Source: Gracilimonas sp040882225 (GTDB lineage Bacteria; Bacteroidota; Rhodothermia; Balneolales; Balneolaceae). From it: a stretch of DNA of 64,000 nt. Below are positions 36,774 through 46,351 of the stretch, in pieces. A program made the translations under genes and the position numbers. How positions within the stretch are numbered: the stretch's first letter is position 1; each line of letters opens with the position of its first letter. The notes under the pieces are model-generated. The model did no database searches. It was not told the origin of the DNA and saw only the letters and a list, made by a program, of their open reading frames with translations. The DNA lies in contig JBBEBR010000012.1 in NCBI GenBank assembly GCA_040882225.1, forward strand, positions 1-64,000, in the 5' to 3' direction.

Positions 36774-38129
36774 TTAAAGTTTATTCACTTCTTCTTTGAA
36801 GATTTTACCGCGGTGTTCGTAACTGTCAAACATATCGAAGGAGGCGCAGGCGGGACTTAACAACACTACTTCTCCGCGTTTAGCAGTTTTTCTGGCTGCC
36901 CGAACAGCTCCGCCCATGGTCTCTGCTTTCACAAAATTTGGAACCACTTTTTTCAACTGCTTCTCAACGCTTTCTTTGGATTCTCCGATGGCGATAATGG
37001 TGTGCACTTTCTCGCGAATCTGCGATTCCAGTTCAGAATAATCGTTGCCTTTATCTCTGCCTCCTAAAATCAGCGTAAGCGGCACGTGGAAACTATCCAA
37101 AGCAAACCAAACGGCATTTACGTTGGTAGCTTTGCTGTCGTTGATGTATTTCACTCCATCAACAACACGCGCAACTTCCAGCCGGTGTTCTACACCCTCG
37201 AACGAGCGAAGGCTTTCACGAATAGCTTCATTTTTGATTTCCGAAGCACGGGCAGCAAGGGCGGTGGCAAGCCCGTTATTTAAATTGTGCTGGCCTCTTA
37301 ATCCTACTTCATACACTGGCATAAGCGTTTCTTCTTTATTGTTGAATTTGAAAATGATTTGATCGTTGCGAACAAAAGCTCCTTCAGGGACTTCCTTTTT
37401 ATTGGAAAAAGCCCACAGCTGAGGGAAGTTTTTCTGTTTCTGAATATTCTCTACATGTTGCTTAATAAGCGGGTCGTCATAATTGAAAATGAAGGTGTCT
37501 TCCGGCCCCTGATTTTCTGTTATTCTGAATTTCGATGCCGCATAAGCTTCCAAATTGTACCCGTACCTGTTCAGGTGATCGGGAGAGATATTCAGTAAAA
37601 CACTCACCGAGGGTTTAAAACTGTGGATGTGGTCGAGCTGAAAACTGCTTACTTCCAAAATGAAATCGCCTGTTCCGTTTTCGACCTTCTCGGAAAAAGC
37701 AAAACCGATATTTCCGGCAAGAGAATAATCTGCCTGAGCGGTTTTCCAGACGTGAGCCAACCAGCTGCTTACAGTAGTTTTTCCATTGCTGCCGGTAATC
37801 GCAATAATATTATTCTTGGTGAACCAGCTCGCAATTTCAATTTCAGAGAAAACTTCTTTCCCATTATTTAAATAATACTGAATGATCTCAGACTCGGAAG
37901 GAACTCCCGGGCTTACCACTGCAAATTCTCCCTCACGGGCTTTTTCGCTGTGCCCGTTTTCTTCAAAAGTGATGGAAGCAGCGTCAAGTTTTGCTTTTGC
38001 TTCATCAGAAATCACCCCAAAATCAGACACAAAAATATCGGCTCCTTTTTTCCTGAGGAGAAGAGCGGCTGCAACACCACTTCGGGCAGCGCCAATAACT
38101 ACGATATGTTTGTTTAAAATTTCTCTCAT
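36774..38129 (-). CDS. murD: UDP-N-acetylmuramoylalanine-D-glutamate ligase MurD
   Basis: It adds D-glutamate to UDP-MurNAc-L-Ala. The 451-residue Mur ligase starts with IVVIGAARSGVAAALLL at about 9-25 and has the ATP loop AITGSNGKTTVSSWLAH near 110-126, NISPDHLNRYG near 183, and YINDSKATNVNA near 312. The start overlaps the mraY stop by four bases. The palindromic element lies directly downstream. Confidence 0.97.
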   Translation of the reverse strand: MREILNKHIVVIGAARSGVAAALLLRKKGADIFVSDFGVISDEAKAKLDAASITFEENGHSEKAREGEFAVVSPGVPSESEIIQYYLNNGKEVFSEIEIASWFTKNNIIAITGSNGKTTVSSWLAHVWKTAQADYSLAGNIGFAFSEKVENGTGDFILEVSSFQLDHIHSFKPSVSVLLNISPDHLNRYGYNLEAYAASKFRITENQGPEDTFIFNYDDPLIKQHVENIQKQKNFPQLWAFSNKKEVPEGAFVRNDQIIFKFNNKEETLMPVYEVGLRGQHNLNNGLATALAARASEIKNEAIRESLRSFEGVEHRLEVARVVDGVKYINDSKATNVNAVWFALDSFHVPLTLILGGRDKGNDYSELESQIREKVHTIIAIGESKESVEKQLKKVVPNFVKAETMGGAVRAARKTAKRGEVVLLSPACASFDMFDSYEHRGKIFKEEVNKL

Positions 38130-39262
38130 CTGATTTTTAGCGTTAAAAGACTCAAGAGGCCAAGTAAAACAGTGATAATCCAGAAACGAACTACAATTTT
38201 TTGTTCAGGCCAACCCTTTTTCTCAAAGTGATGATGGATTGGGGTCATCAAGAAAATTCGCCGTCCTTTTCCATATTTGCGCTTGGTGTATTTGAACCAT
38301 GACGTTTGAATAATGACCGAAAGAGTTTCCAAAAAGAAGACGCCGCAGATAAAAGGGAGCAGAAGTTCTTTGTGCAGCATTAAACCGAGTGCACCAAAAG
38401 CACCGCCTAAAGCGAGGGAACCGGTATCACCCATAAAAACAGAAGCGGGATTTGTGTTGTACCACAAAAAGCCAATACATGCCCCAACCAACGAGGCACT
38501 AAAAATGGTGAGCTCGCCAGCTCCCGGTAAATACATGATGTCGAGGAAACCGGAGAAATCTACCCGGCCAGAGACATAAGCAAAAATGGCAAAAACAATC
38601 CCGCAAATGGCCGAAATTCCAGAAGCTAAACCATCTAAACCATCGGTTAAGTTGGTAGCGTTACTTACGGCGGTAATCACAAAAACGGCCACAAAGAGAT
38701 AAATAATCCAGCCTAAAGTATCTCCGAAGAAAGCGTAGTCTATGTTTACATTCTTCAGGAACGGAACCGTTGAAAGTGTATTGAAGGCTTCAAAATCGGG
38801 GTGAAAATAAAGTACGGCTCCAACTACCAGGCCTACGCTAACCTGTCCGGCCACTTTGAACCATCCTGCAAGTCCGCTTTTGTCTTTTTTCACCACTTTT
38901 ATGTAATCATCAATAAAACCAACAGCGCCCAGGGCAAGGGTCACAAAAACGATAAGCCAGCCATAAATGCTGTCCAATTTTACCCAAAGAATGGTTGGAA
39001 TTACAATCGCGAGAATGATAATAACTCCTCCCATCGTAGGCGTTTTTCCTTTAGCGAGATGGTGGTCGAGCCCAATATCCTCGCGGATTACTTCCTGTAG
39101 CTGAAGTTTTTGAAGCCACTCAATAATCCGCCGACCAATAAATAAGCTGATGAGGAGAGAGGTAATTGCCGCCAATCCTGTTCGTGTGGAAATAAAAGCA
39201 ATGGCTCCGGTTCCGGGAACATCGTAGGTTACATCCAGCCATGTGAAAAGCTCATACAGCAT
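38126..39262 (-). CDS. mraY: Phospho-MurNAc-pentapeptide transferase MraY
   Basis: It transfers phospho-MurNAc-pentapeptide to undecaprenyl phosphate, making lipid I. The 378-residue protein has about ten membrane helices. Signature motifs are HHLAKGKTPTMGGVIII at about 67-83, the aspartate pair GFIDDYIKV near 115, NLTDGLDGLASG near 204, and MTPIHHHFEKKGWPE near 340. One base is shared with the end of murE. No murF separates it from murE, unlike many proteobacterial clusters. Confidence 0.97.
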   Translation of the reverse strand: MLYELFTWLDVTYDVPGTGAIAFISTRTGLAAITSLLISLFIGRRIIEWLQKLQLQEVIREDIGLDHHLAKGKTPTMGGVIIILAIVIPTILWVKLDSIYGWLIVFVTLALGAVGFIDDYIKVVKKDKSGLAGWFKVAGQVSVGLVVGAVLYFHPDFEAFNTLSTVPFLKNVNIDYAFFGDTLGWIIYLFVAVFVITAVSNATNLTDGLDGLASGISAICGIVFAIFAYVSGRVDFSGFLDIMYLPGAGELTIFSASLVGACIGFLWYNTNPASVFMGDTGSLALGGAFGALGLMLHKELLLPFICGVFFLETLSVIIQTSWFKYTKRKYGKGRRIFLMTPIHHHFEKKGWPEQKIVVRFWIITVLLGLLSLLTLKIR

Positions 39263-40722
39263 TAGTTTTCCTCCACATGTTTTGTAAGAAACGCGCGTGC
39301 TATTTCACGATCATCAAAAGGATGGCGAATACCATTTATTTCCTGATAGTTTTCGTGGCCTTTCCCGGCAATCAACACGATATCATTGGCGGAAGCTTGG
39401 GAGATCGCTTTTTTAATGGCTTCTTTTCGATTGGTGATGCTGGCAATATTTTCGAGCTCCTCAAATCCATCGAGAATATCGGCGATTATTAAATCGGGGT
39501 TCTCTGTTCGGGGATTGTCGCTTGTTACAATAATATGATTGGCAAATTTTGCTGCTATTTTTGCCATTTGAGGCCGCTTCGCTGAATCTCTGTCACCGCC
39601 GGCGCCAAAAACTAAAAACAGTTTTTGATCTTCATTTTTCACAGAGACAAGCGTAGAAAGCACATTTTCCAGGGCGTCGGGAGTATGAGCGTAATCTACT
39701 ATCACCAGAGGCAAGTTTTTTCCATCAACTGAAACAGGTTCCATTCTTCCGCGCGCTCCTTTTACTTCACTCAGCGCTTTAGCAATTTCTTTTGTATCAA
39801 GGTTTAAAGCTTTGGAGATAAGAAAGGCCTGGCCAACGTTATAAGCATTAAAAGTTCCTACCAACGCACTTTCGATTTTCGTCTCATTTACCACAATAGA
39901 AACTCCTTCAGAGGAGTTGTTCAGGATATGGGAAGAACCATTTTTAAAACTGAGGAATGCTTTTTTAGCCTTACAATCTTTTATAATTTCAGCGCCAAAA
40001 GCATCATCCATATTTACCACAGCGGTAGAGCTTTCTGGTAGGTGATCGAATAACAGTTTCTTAGACCGGCCATATTCTTCCAGCGTTTCGTGATAATCAA
40101 GGTGATCATGGCTTAGGTTCGTGAAAGCGGCAACTTCAAAGTCGAAACCGGTTACGCGTTCCTGATGCAATGCATGAGAAGAAACTTCCATCACCAAATA
40201 CTGAGAACCTGCTTCCGACATCTTTTTCATATCGCTGGCAAGTTCGATGGGATCTGAAGTGGTCAATCTGCTGTCAAAAACTTCATCTAAAATTCTTTTA
40301 TTTACGGTGCCGAGCAGCGAAGCTTTTTTTCCGCAGGCTCGCAAAATCTGGTACACTAAAGTTGCGGTAGTGGTTTTTCCGTTTGTTCCGGTGATACCAA
40401 CTATTTTCATCTTTTTGGCGGGATATCCTGCAAAGGCCTGGGCAATCGGCCCGGCAAGTTTTGCGGTGTTCTCCACTTCAATAACACAAACTCCCGGCGC
40501 TTCCGTGTAATAAGATTCTTCGCAGATGAGAACCTTGGCTCCACGCGCAATAGCGTCTTCCAAAAACATGTGTCCATCAACCTGAGTACCTCGTATTGCT
40601 ATAAATACAGAACCATCAGTTACTTCACGGGAGTTAAGCGCGAACGTATTCAGCTCTTCATCAAAATCTACTTTTGATACATGAAGCGGAGAGCACAATT
40701 CTATGAGCTTATCAAGTTTCAA
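39262..40722 (-). CDS. murE: UDP-MurNAc-tripeptide synthetase MurE (meso-diaminopimelate type)
   Basis: It adds the third residue of the stem peptide. The 486-residue Mur ligase has the ATP loop GITGTNGKTTTATLVYQ at about 109-125. A DNPR motif (SDNPRTENPD) near residue 402 is the signature for meso-diaminopimelate over lysine. HDHLDYHETLEEYG lies near 210. It begins one base before the ftsI stop and is immediately followed by mraY. Confidence 0.97.
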   Translation of the reverse strand: MKLDKLIELCSPLHVSKVDFDEELNTFALNSREVTDGSVFIAIRGTQVDGHMFLEDAIARGAKVLICEESYYTEAPGVCVIEVENTAKLAGPIAQAFAGYPAKKMKIVGITGTNGKTTTATLVYQILRACGKKASLLGTVNKRILDEVFDSRLTTSDPIELASDMKKMSEAGSQYLVMEVSSHALHQERVTGFDFEVAAFTNLSHDHLDYHETLEEYGRSKKLLFDHLPESSTAVVNMDDAFGAEIIKDCKAKKAFLSFKNGSSHILNNSSEGVSIVVNETKIESALVGTFNAYNVGQAFLISKALNLDTKEIAKALSEVKGARGRMEPVSVDGKNLPLVIVDYAHTPDALENVLSTLVSVKNEDQKLFLVFGAGGDRDSAKRPQMAKIAAKFANHIIVTSDNPRTENPDLIIADILDGFEELENIASITNRKEAIKKAISQASANDIVLIAGKGHENYQEINGIRHPFDDREIARAFLTKHVEEN

Positions 40723-42873
40723 CTATCTTTTGCCTGCTTCTGTTAAAATTTCCAACGACTTTGCCTTGCCGCGTATGGTTACGGCATTTCCTTTCTTCAG
40801 CAATTCTCCTGATTTAGGAAACTGCGCGAATATGGTACCTGATCCAATGAGTGTTGCTTCGAGCCCAAGATTGGTAAGTAAAGCCGTTGCCTGACGCATA
40901 TTCATTCCTCTCAATTCAGGAATTTTGGAATACCCTTCTTTCACATTTGCACTGTCTGTGGGGAGGTAAGTTTCCGAAAGAGTGAGTAAAATTTTACCCT
41001 CACCCGAAAGAGAATCGCCCGCTTGTGGAATTTGTTGGGATATATAACCGGTTTTTCCTGAAATACTGTAAGCAAGGTTCAAGTTGTCTAAAACTTCTTC
41101 AGCCTGTTTTTTTTTCAATCCTTTCAAGAAAGGAACATGGGCAATCAGTTGCGGTTCCGGTTTTTCATTTTCAATTTTTCTTTGGATGTCATTGTCGAGC
41201 CCGGCTATTCGGGTTGCTACATTTTTGAAAATTGGGCCTGCTGTATATCCTCCATAAGCACTGGTTTTGGGTTCATCCAATAATATGAAGCATACATACT
41301 TAGGGTCTTCAACCGGGAAAAATCCTACAAAAGAACCTCTGTAATTGTTAGTATAGCGTCCATTAACTACTTTTTTGGCGGTACCTGTTTTCCCAGCGAT
41401 TGCCAAACCTTCAACCTGGGCAAATTCTCCGGTTCCTGAATCTGTTACTACACTTTCAAATATCGGAAGTAATTTTTTTATGGTTGATTCCCGCGCAATT
41501 CGGCGGATGGCTATCGGCTCACGTTCTTTTATGATGTTGCCCTTTCCATCTTCGATACGCTCTACCATATAAGGCCGCATCAGGACGCCCCCATTAGCGA
41601 ACGCGGCATAAGATTGAGCAATTTGAAGAGGAGTGACCTGAATTTCATAACCATGCGACATCCAGGGTAAAGTTACCAGGCTCCAGTCGTAAGGTTTCGC
41701 TAAGCGTCCTCTTTCTTCACCCGATAAATCTATATTTGTGGAAGTCCCAAAACCGAGGTTGCGCGCATATTGATAAAAAACCTCGGGCTTCAACCGCATA
41801 GCGATTTCAGCGGTAGCCACATTTGAGGATTTCTGAATAACTTCCTGAAAGCTTAAATCTCCGAGCGGATCATGATCCCGAAGAGTTAAATTGTGAATAA
41901 CCACTTCACCATTATCAGGGGTTTTGAAAATTTCATCAAAAGAAACCACGCCTTGTTCAAGGGCAGCAATTGCGGTTACCAATTTGAATGTTGAACCGGG
42001 TTCAATCATATCGGAAATGGCAAAATTGCGACGATTTTCACCTTCTCCCGGAAAATTAGGATCGTAGCTTGGATAATTCGCGATAGCTTTGATGGCGCCC
42101 GTTTTTGGATCCATAATAATACCGGTGCCATAATTCGCCCGGTTTTTTTCTACACCTGCCTGAAGTTCATCTTCCAGAATTGCCTGGAGATAAGCGTCGA
42201 TCGTGGTATGTAAAGAATAGCCGTTTCGGGGAAGGCGTTTCGGAGCGCCTACATATTCAAATATCCTGTTGAATGGATCTCTGCGAACCTGACGAACACC
42301 GTCTTCACCTTTCAATTCTGTGTTATAGAAAGATTCAAGTCCAATTCTCCCATCCATTTTATGGTCTACAAAACCAAGCGCATGAGCTGATAATGTTCCA
42401 AAAGTATATTTTCGGCGATAATTTTCTTCGAGAATAACTCCGGGGATTCCAAGTGCTTTTATTTCATCTTTCAGCAATACAGAAAGATTATTTTCCAGCC
42501 CAATGTATCGTGAGCGGGCAGGAGCTGAATTTATTTTGTTCTTATAAACCGCACTTCCTTTTCCGGTTAGCCTTCCAAGATTTTCACTCAAAAGGCTGAT
42601 TTGCGCAAGAGTTACTCCCGCTACTTTGGGATCAAAAGCGAGTTTATAATCTACTGAGTTGGTAGCGAGTAACGTTCCGTTGGCATCATAAATATTGCCC
42701 CGTTGCGCTGGAATTGGAAGCAACTCAATGGCTTGTTTACTCCAGAGTTGGCGCAGTTGGTCACCTTCAAGGTAATTGATGCGAATCAACTGAAAACCCA
42801 ATGCGCAGGGTATCAGTAAGATGAACCCCAACACGATGAACATTCGGCTTAATATGGCTGTACGTTCCTCCAT
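40723..42873 (-). CDS. ftsI: Septal penicillin-binding protein FtsI with PASTA domains
   Basis: The class B transpeptidase cross-links septal peptidoglycan. The 716-residue protein has an N-terminal membrane anchor at about 9-30 and a dimerisation domain starting PAQRGNIYDANG. The transpeptidase motifs are SxxK (STFK, serine 294, lysine 297), SSN at 349-351 and KTG at 495-497. Two C-terminal PASTA-like repeats follow (HVPFLKGLKKKQAEEVL near 600 and KIPELRGMNMRQATALL near 660). PASTA repeats on FtsI are usual in this phylum, and the short proteobacterial form lacks them. The gene lies one base after ftsL. Confidence 0.96.
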   Translation of the reverse strand: MEERTAILSRMFIVLGFILLIPCALGFQLIRINYLEGDQLRQLWSKQAIELLPIPAQRGNIYDANGTLLATNSVDYKLAFDPKVAGVTLAQISLLSENLGRLTGKGSAVYKNKINSAPARSRYIGLENNLSVLLKDEIKALGIPGVILEENYRRKYTFGTLSAHALGFVDHKMDGRIGLESFYNTELKGEDGVRQVRRDPFNRIFEYVGAPKRLPRNGYSLHTTIDAYLQAILEDELQAGVEKNRANYGTGIIMDPKTGAIKAIANYPSYDPNFPGEGENRRNFAISDMIEPGSTFKLVTAIAALEQGVVSFDEIFKTPDNGEVVIHNLTLRDHDPLGDLSFQEVIQKSSNVATAEIAMRLKPEVFYQYARNLGFGTSTNIDLSGEERGRLAKPYDWSLVTLPWMSHGYEIQVTPLQIAQSYAAFANGGVLMRPYMVERIEDGKGNIIKEREPIAIRRIARESTIKKLLPIFESVVTDSGTGEFAQVEGLAIAGKTGTAKKVVNGRYTNNYRGSFVGFFPVEDPKYVCFILLDEPKTSAYGGYTAGPIFKNVATRIAGLDNDIQRKIENEKPEPQLIAHVPFLKGLKKKQAEEVLDNLNLAYSISGKTGYISQQIPQAGDSLSGEGKILLTLSETYLPTDSANVKEGYSKIPELRGMNMRQATALLTNLGLEATLIGSGTIFAQFPKSGELLKKGNAVTIRGKAKSLEILTEAGKR

Positions 42874-42874
42874 A

Positions 42875-43285
42875 TTACTCCTTTATGATGATGACATTAC
42901 TCGCCGGGCCACCGTTTATAAAGCCCTGAGCTTCCGCTTTACGATAAATTTCCGCGGGGCCTACCATACGGTCGTATCGCAGCTTCAGCTCGTCGTACTG
43001 CGAGCGGGCTTTGTTGTACTCAGCTTCAAGAAGTTGTACTTCATTGAGAAGCTTTTGTGTTGCGAACACATGAGTTAAATACAACAGGCCGGAAACTCCA
43101 ATAACAATACTGGCAAGGATTACCTTCCAGGGGGTAACTTTTGGAAGGCTGATCGGTTGCCTGGCCTTTTGGGTATTTGCCGATGATTTTCTTCGGGATG
43201 AAGAAGGGGGATTTTTATCAGGCAGTGGTACCCGCCGGAGGTTAGGGCGAATGTCATGCTTTTTTAGTGGGGATTGCACAATCAT
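42875..43285 (-). CDS. ftsL: FtsL-like cell division protein
   Basis: The 136-residue bitopic protein has a basic proline-rich cytoplasmic tail of about 50 residues and one membrane helix at about 54-73 (VILASIVIGVSGLLYLTHVF). A periplasmic coiled coil follows (LLNEVQLLEAEYNKARSQYD). FtsL is hard to recognise by sequence; topology, coiled coil and position between rsmH and ftsI support it. The start overlaps the rsmH stop by four bases. Confidence 0.85.
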   Translation of the reverse strand: MIVQSPLKKHDIRPNLRRVPLPDKNPPSSSRRKSSANTQKARQPISLPKVTPWKVILASIVIGVSGLLYLTHVFATQKLLNEVQLLEAEYNKARSQYDELKLRYDRMVGPAEIYRKAEAQGFINGGPASNVIIIKE

Positions 43286-44208
43286 AAACTACCTCCATCT
43301 GTTTTTTCAGCAATTCGAAGTTTAGCGCTTCGGGATGCCGTATTTACAGAAACCTCTTCTTTTGAAGGTGTGATTACCTGTTTGTTAACAGGGTGTATTT
43401 GGGAAATGGGGTTTCCATAAAAATCTTTTTCGATGCTGCCTTCATGATTTCCGGCCTTAAAAAATCGCTTCACAATACGATCCTCTAATGAATGGTAGGA
43501 AATGGCAACAATACGTCCACCCGGCTTTAATAATTCGAGCGATTGCTCCAGAACTTTTTTAAGCATTTCCAATTCGCGGTTTACTTCAATGCGAATTCCC
43601 TGAAATACACGGGCCAGTGATTTAACAACAAATCTTTTACTAACCAGCGTACTGATTACTTTTTTCAGCTCACCGGTGGTTTCAATTGGCCTCGCTTCAA
43701 TAATGGCTTTTGCTATTTGGCGGCTCATTCGCTCTTCGCCATAGTGAAAAATTACATCTCGCAACTTTTCATAATCATATTCATTCACCACCTGATAAGC
43801 TGAAACACCGGATAAATTTCCCATGCGCATATCCAGCGGGCCTTCTTCTTGAAAGCTAAAACCACGTTCAGGTTCTTTTATTTGATGTGTTGAAACACCT
43901 AAATCCAAAAGAATTCCGGCTACCTGGCCGTGGGTTTGGGGAGGTAGAAGGGTGGACAGGTAGCCAAAATTGCCTTTTAAAGTGTTAAAGCGGGGGTCTT
44001 TGCCAATTCGTGAGGTTGCGGCTTCAAGTGCTTCATCATCCTGATCTATGCCAAAAAGCTGAGCTTCGCCGTCAAGAAGGGATAATATCTCCACGGAATG
44101 GCCGCCGCCGCCGAGCGTTCCGTCAACATAAATTCCATTTTTGTCGGTGATTAAGGCATCTACCGATTCATGCAGCAAAACAGGGGTATGTGGATGATAT
44201 GTTGCCAT
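43282..44208 (-). CDS. rsmH: 16S rRNA (cytosine-1402-N4)-methyltransferase RsmH
   Basis: It methylates C1402 in the ribosomal P site. The SAM loop is DGTLGGGGHSVEIL. FQEEGPLDMRMG, VFQGIRIEVNRELEML and ISYHSLEDRIVKRFF follow in family order. I start at ATG 44208 (MATYHPHTPVLLHES), the usual N-terminus. The open frame reaches 44238, which would overlap mraZ by 29 bases and add ten atypical residues. It ends with a four-base overlap into ftsL. Confidence 0.96.
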   Translation of the reverse strand: MATYHPHTPVLLHESVDALITDKNGIYVDGTLGGGGHSVEILSLLDGEAQLFGIDQDDEALEAATSRIGKDPRFNTLKGNFGYLSTLLPPQTHGQVAGILLDLGVSTHQIKEPERGFSFQEEGPLDMRMGNLSGVSAYQVVNEYDYEKLRDVIFHYGEERMSRQIAKAIIEARPIETTGELKKVISTLVSKRFVVKSLARVFQGIRIEVNRELEMLKKVLEQSLELLKPGGRIVAISYHSLEDRIVKRFFKAGNHEGSIEKDFYGNPISQIHPVNKQVITPSKEEVSVNTASRSAKLRIAEKTDGGSL

Positions 44209-44209
44209 A

Positions 44210-44677
44210 TTAATTATCATCAGTTTCGGGTTCGTCACCCATTACCTGTTCAAAAATTTCCTCAAAAGTGCTATCATCTAAACTCTGGTCTGCGGCATTG
44301 AGTTTCTCAGGATCCCATACTTCTATGTACTCTCCCATCCCCAAAAAAACAGCCTTAGAACTGAGGCTTGCGTAGGAAGTAAGATCAGTTGGGAGCGCGA
44401 TTCTGTTCTGTTTATCAAGCGCTACATCTTCCGCGTAGCGCAAAAAATTTCTTTTAGCCAGCCGGCCTTTCTTCGTGAAGTTATTGATGCGGGAAAGCTT
44501 TTTCTCAACATTCGCCCATTCATCTTCGGGGTAAAGATAAAGGCAAGCTTCCTGGCCGCGAACCACTGTAAAGCGCTCCTGAGCTGTGGGATTGAGCGAT
44601 TTCCGTAGTTTGGCAGGGAAGGCTACACGGCCTTTGGCGTCTATGCTATGTTCGTATTGTCCTTTGAAACTTGGCAA
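44210..44677 (-). CDS. mraZ: Transcriptional regulator MraZ
   Basis: MraZ is the first gene and autorepressor of the dcw cluster. The 155-residue protein has two AbrB-like swapped-hairpin repeats. The first holds YEHSIDAKGRVAFPAKLR (about 8-25), the second VALDKQNRIALPTDLTSYA (about 84-102); each carries the D-x-K/Q-x-R-I/V-x-(F/L)P DNA-binding core. The acidic C-terminal tail (EIFEQVMGDEPETDDN) is specific. A triple binding box lies 55 bases upstream. Confidence 0.96.
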   Translation of the reverse strand: MPSFKGQYEHSIDAKGRVAFPAKLRKSLNPTAQERFTVVRGQEACLYLYPEDEWANVEKKLSRINNFTKKGRLAKRNFLRYAEDVALDKQNRIALPTDLTSYASLSSKAVFLGMGEYIEVWDPEKLNAADQSLDDSTFEEIFEQVMGDEPETDDN

Positions 44678-44731
44678 GATGATCCCGGCACTTATTGTTG
44701 ATTGCTAATATAAAGGGAAAGAAAGAGTAGT

Positions 44732-44756
44732 CCCCACTATCTCCCACTTCACCCCA
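44732..44756 (-). promoter_or_regulatory. MraZ operator box (three TGGGN repeats)
   Basis: Read on the minus strand, TGGGG (44756-44752), TGGGA (44746-44742) and TGGGG (44736-44732) recur with exactly ten-base periodicity and five-base spacers. This is the published form of the MraZ-binding box. A TATATT at about 44712-44707 on the same strand could be the -10 element, placing the box at or upstream of the promoter and fitting autorepression of the whole cluster. Confidence 0.85.
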
Positions 44757-44780
44757 CAATGTACCCTAAAGTTCCACAAT

Positions 44781-45023
44781 GTGTCAAGAGCTTTCCACTT
44801 TATTTTAAATGGCAGCCCAAGGGTGAATTTTCTGAGGATTTTAGAAGAGGCTTTTTATTTGCGAGGGAGGCGATATCATACTTCAGCTAAACTGATAAAG
44901 CTTTATCAGCTTTCAGAATACCTTCTGCTCGAAAGGTGGGAGAGAGTGGGGGAATTTTATGAAGAGTCTTTCTGGGACTATTGTCGAAGAATCTATTTAG
45001 AAATGATTACCAATTTCGAATAA
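44781..45023 (+). CDS. Possible small protein of unknown function
   Basis: An 80-codon frame starts with GTG at 44781, or at GTG 44823 after an AAGG. It encodes a charged, aromatic-rich helix-like sequence (AKLIKLYQLSEYLLLERWER, then EESFWDYCRRIYLEM). It is divergent from mraZ and convergent with the peptidase gene. I recognise no family, and coding status is uncertain. It fills a 358-base gap that otherwise holds only the MraZ box. Confidence 0.35.
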   Translation: MSRAFHFILNGSPRVNFLRILEEAFYLRGRRYHTSAKLIKLYQLSEYLLLERWERVGEFYEESFWDYCRRIYLEMITNFE

Positions 45024-45035
45024 GCAGCTGCGCCA

Positions 45036-46178
45036 TCATTCCTCAAGTAGATTATACTTCCTCATAATCTCCAGGACTTCCTCTATGGGCAGAGCCTCTT
45101 GGGTATTTCCGTTATCGCCGGTTACGGTTGTTGCCATGAAAAGGGAATTTAAAATAGCTTCTTCGGTTGCTTCTACGGCCGCAAGAAAAAGAGGTGTTGT
45201 ATAATTATTGTCAAGTTGTGTGATGGTTCGCGTTGGTTGCCGGTTTTGGTTATTGCGGCGAACTTCTTCATGGGTAGAAAAAGCAATTACATAATCACCG
45301 CTGCCGTTTGAGGCAAATCCGCCAACGCGGGCAATTCCCATAAAAGCTCGTTTTGCAAGCCGTTCTAAATTTCGGGAAGAAAGCGGCGCGTCAGTGGCTA
45401 CAATAATCATCACAGAACCATCAACATCATAAGGTACCAGGCTTTGCATGTAGTGATTCCCTAATTCTTCACCTACCGGCGCACCATTGATGGTGAGAAT
45501 TCCGCCAAAGTTTGATTGCACCAAAACTCCTACCGTATAAGCATTTTGCCTTTCAGGAAGTTTTCGGGATGAAGTTCCAATTCCGCCTTTAAAACCAAGA
45601 GCAGAAGTCCCGGTTCCGGCACCCACACTTCCTTCTTCCACCGCTCCGTTTTTTGCTGAGCTGATGGCATCAAACACATGCTGCATAGTTAAGTGGCGGC
45701 CACGAATATCATTCAGCCAGCCGTCATTCGTCTCGCCAACTACAGGATTTACCGATCGCACATTTTCATTTCCCTCTTGCCGCAGCACATAATCCGTTAT
45801 TCCATTTGCCACAGTATGAATACTCAGCGTATTGGTAAGCCCAATCGGGGTTTCGATTTCTCCCAGTTCCTGAACCTGAGTAAAGCCCAACGCTTTTCCG
45901 AATCCATTTCCCACATAAACGGCCGCCGGAACCCGTTCTTTAAATAAATCTCCACCATGGGGGAGAATAACCGTTACGCCGGTTCGTACATTTTCACCTT
46001 CAACAACTGTTCTGTGGCCAACCTGAACGCCTTCTACATCTGTGATGGCATTATTTATTCCCGGTGTTAGAATCCCTGGATAAATTCCCAGCTCCCGAAC
46101 TCGTTGCCGATCCTGACTATAAACTTCGGTAGTACATATAAAAGAGAGTATGAGTAGGTAAAGACAGCTTTTGTACAT
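45036..46178 (-). CDS. P1-family (DmpA/BapA-like) aminopeptidase, secreted
   Basis: This is an N-terminal-nucleophile serine peptidase of family S58. The 380-residue precursor has a signal peptide (SFICTTEVYS, cleavage near 21). Conserved motifs are RVRELGIYPGILTPGINNAITDV-like start, VGETNDGWLNDIRG near 147, and GAGTGTSALGFKGGIGTSSR near 186-205. The autocleavage and catalytic site DGSVMIIVATDAPL places the nucleophile at serine 255. Self-processing between glycine 254 and serine 255 would give alpha and beta chains. Family members remove D-amino acids or beta-amino acids from peptides; substrate here is unknown. Confidence 0.9.
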   Translation of the reverse strand: MYKSCLYLLILSFICTTEVYSQDRQRVRELGIYPGILTPGINNAITDVEGVQVGHRTVVEGENVRTGVTVILPHGGDLFKERVPAAVYVGNGFGKALGFTQVQELGEIETPIGLTNTLSIHTVANGITDYVLRQEGNENVRSVNPVVGETNDGWLNDIRGRHLTMQHVFDAISSAKNGAVEEGSVGAGTGTSALGFKGGIGTSSRKLPERQNAYTVGVLVQSNFGGILTINGAPVGEELGNHYMQSLVPYDVDGSVMIIVATDAPLSSRNLERLAKRAFMGIARVGGFASNGSGDYVIAFSTHEEVRRNNQNRQPTRTITQLDNNYTTPLFLAAVEATEEAILNSLFMATTVTGDNGNTQEALPIEEVLEIMRKYNLLEE

Positions 46179-46351
46179 CAGGATAGAATTAGATTTAGGG
46201 ATGGCTGAACATAGAACTTGAAGAGCAATGAGGAAAGAAGAATTTTTCTGACATGTTCATGCGGTGTTTAAATCCCAGCTTTACATTAATTTCTAAGGAA
46301 CAACAGGCTCAATTTTTAACTATGTATAGTTAAACAAAAAGAGAGGGTTTT

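Noticed and set aside
36556..36774. A 72-codon minus-strand frame between murD and ftsW
   Set aside because: It translates the palindromic repeat (VIARSLPSLSKIELFNDEAI is the usual repeat artefact), not a gene.
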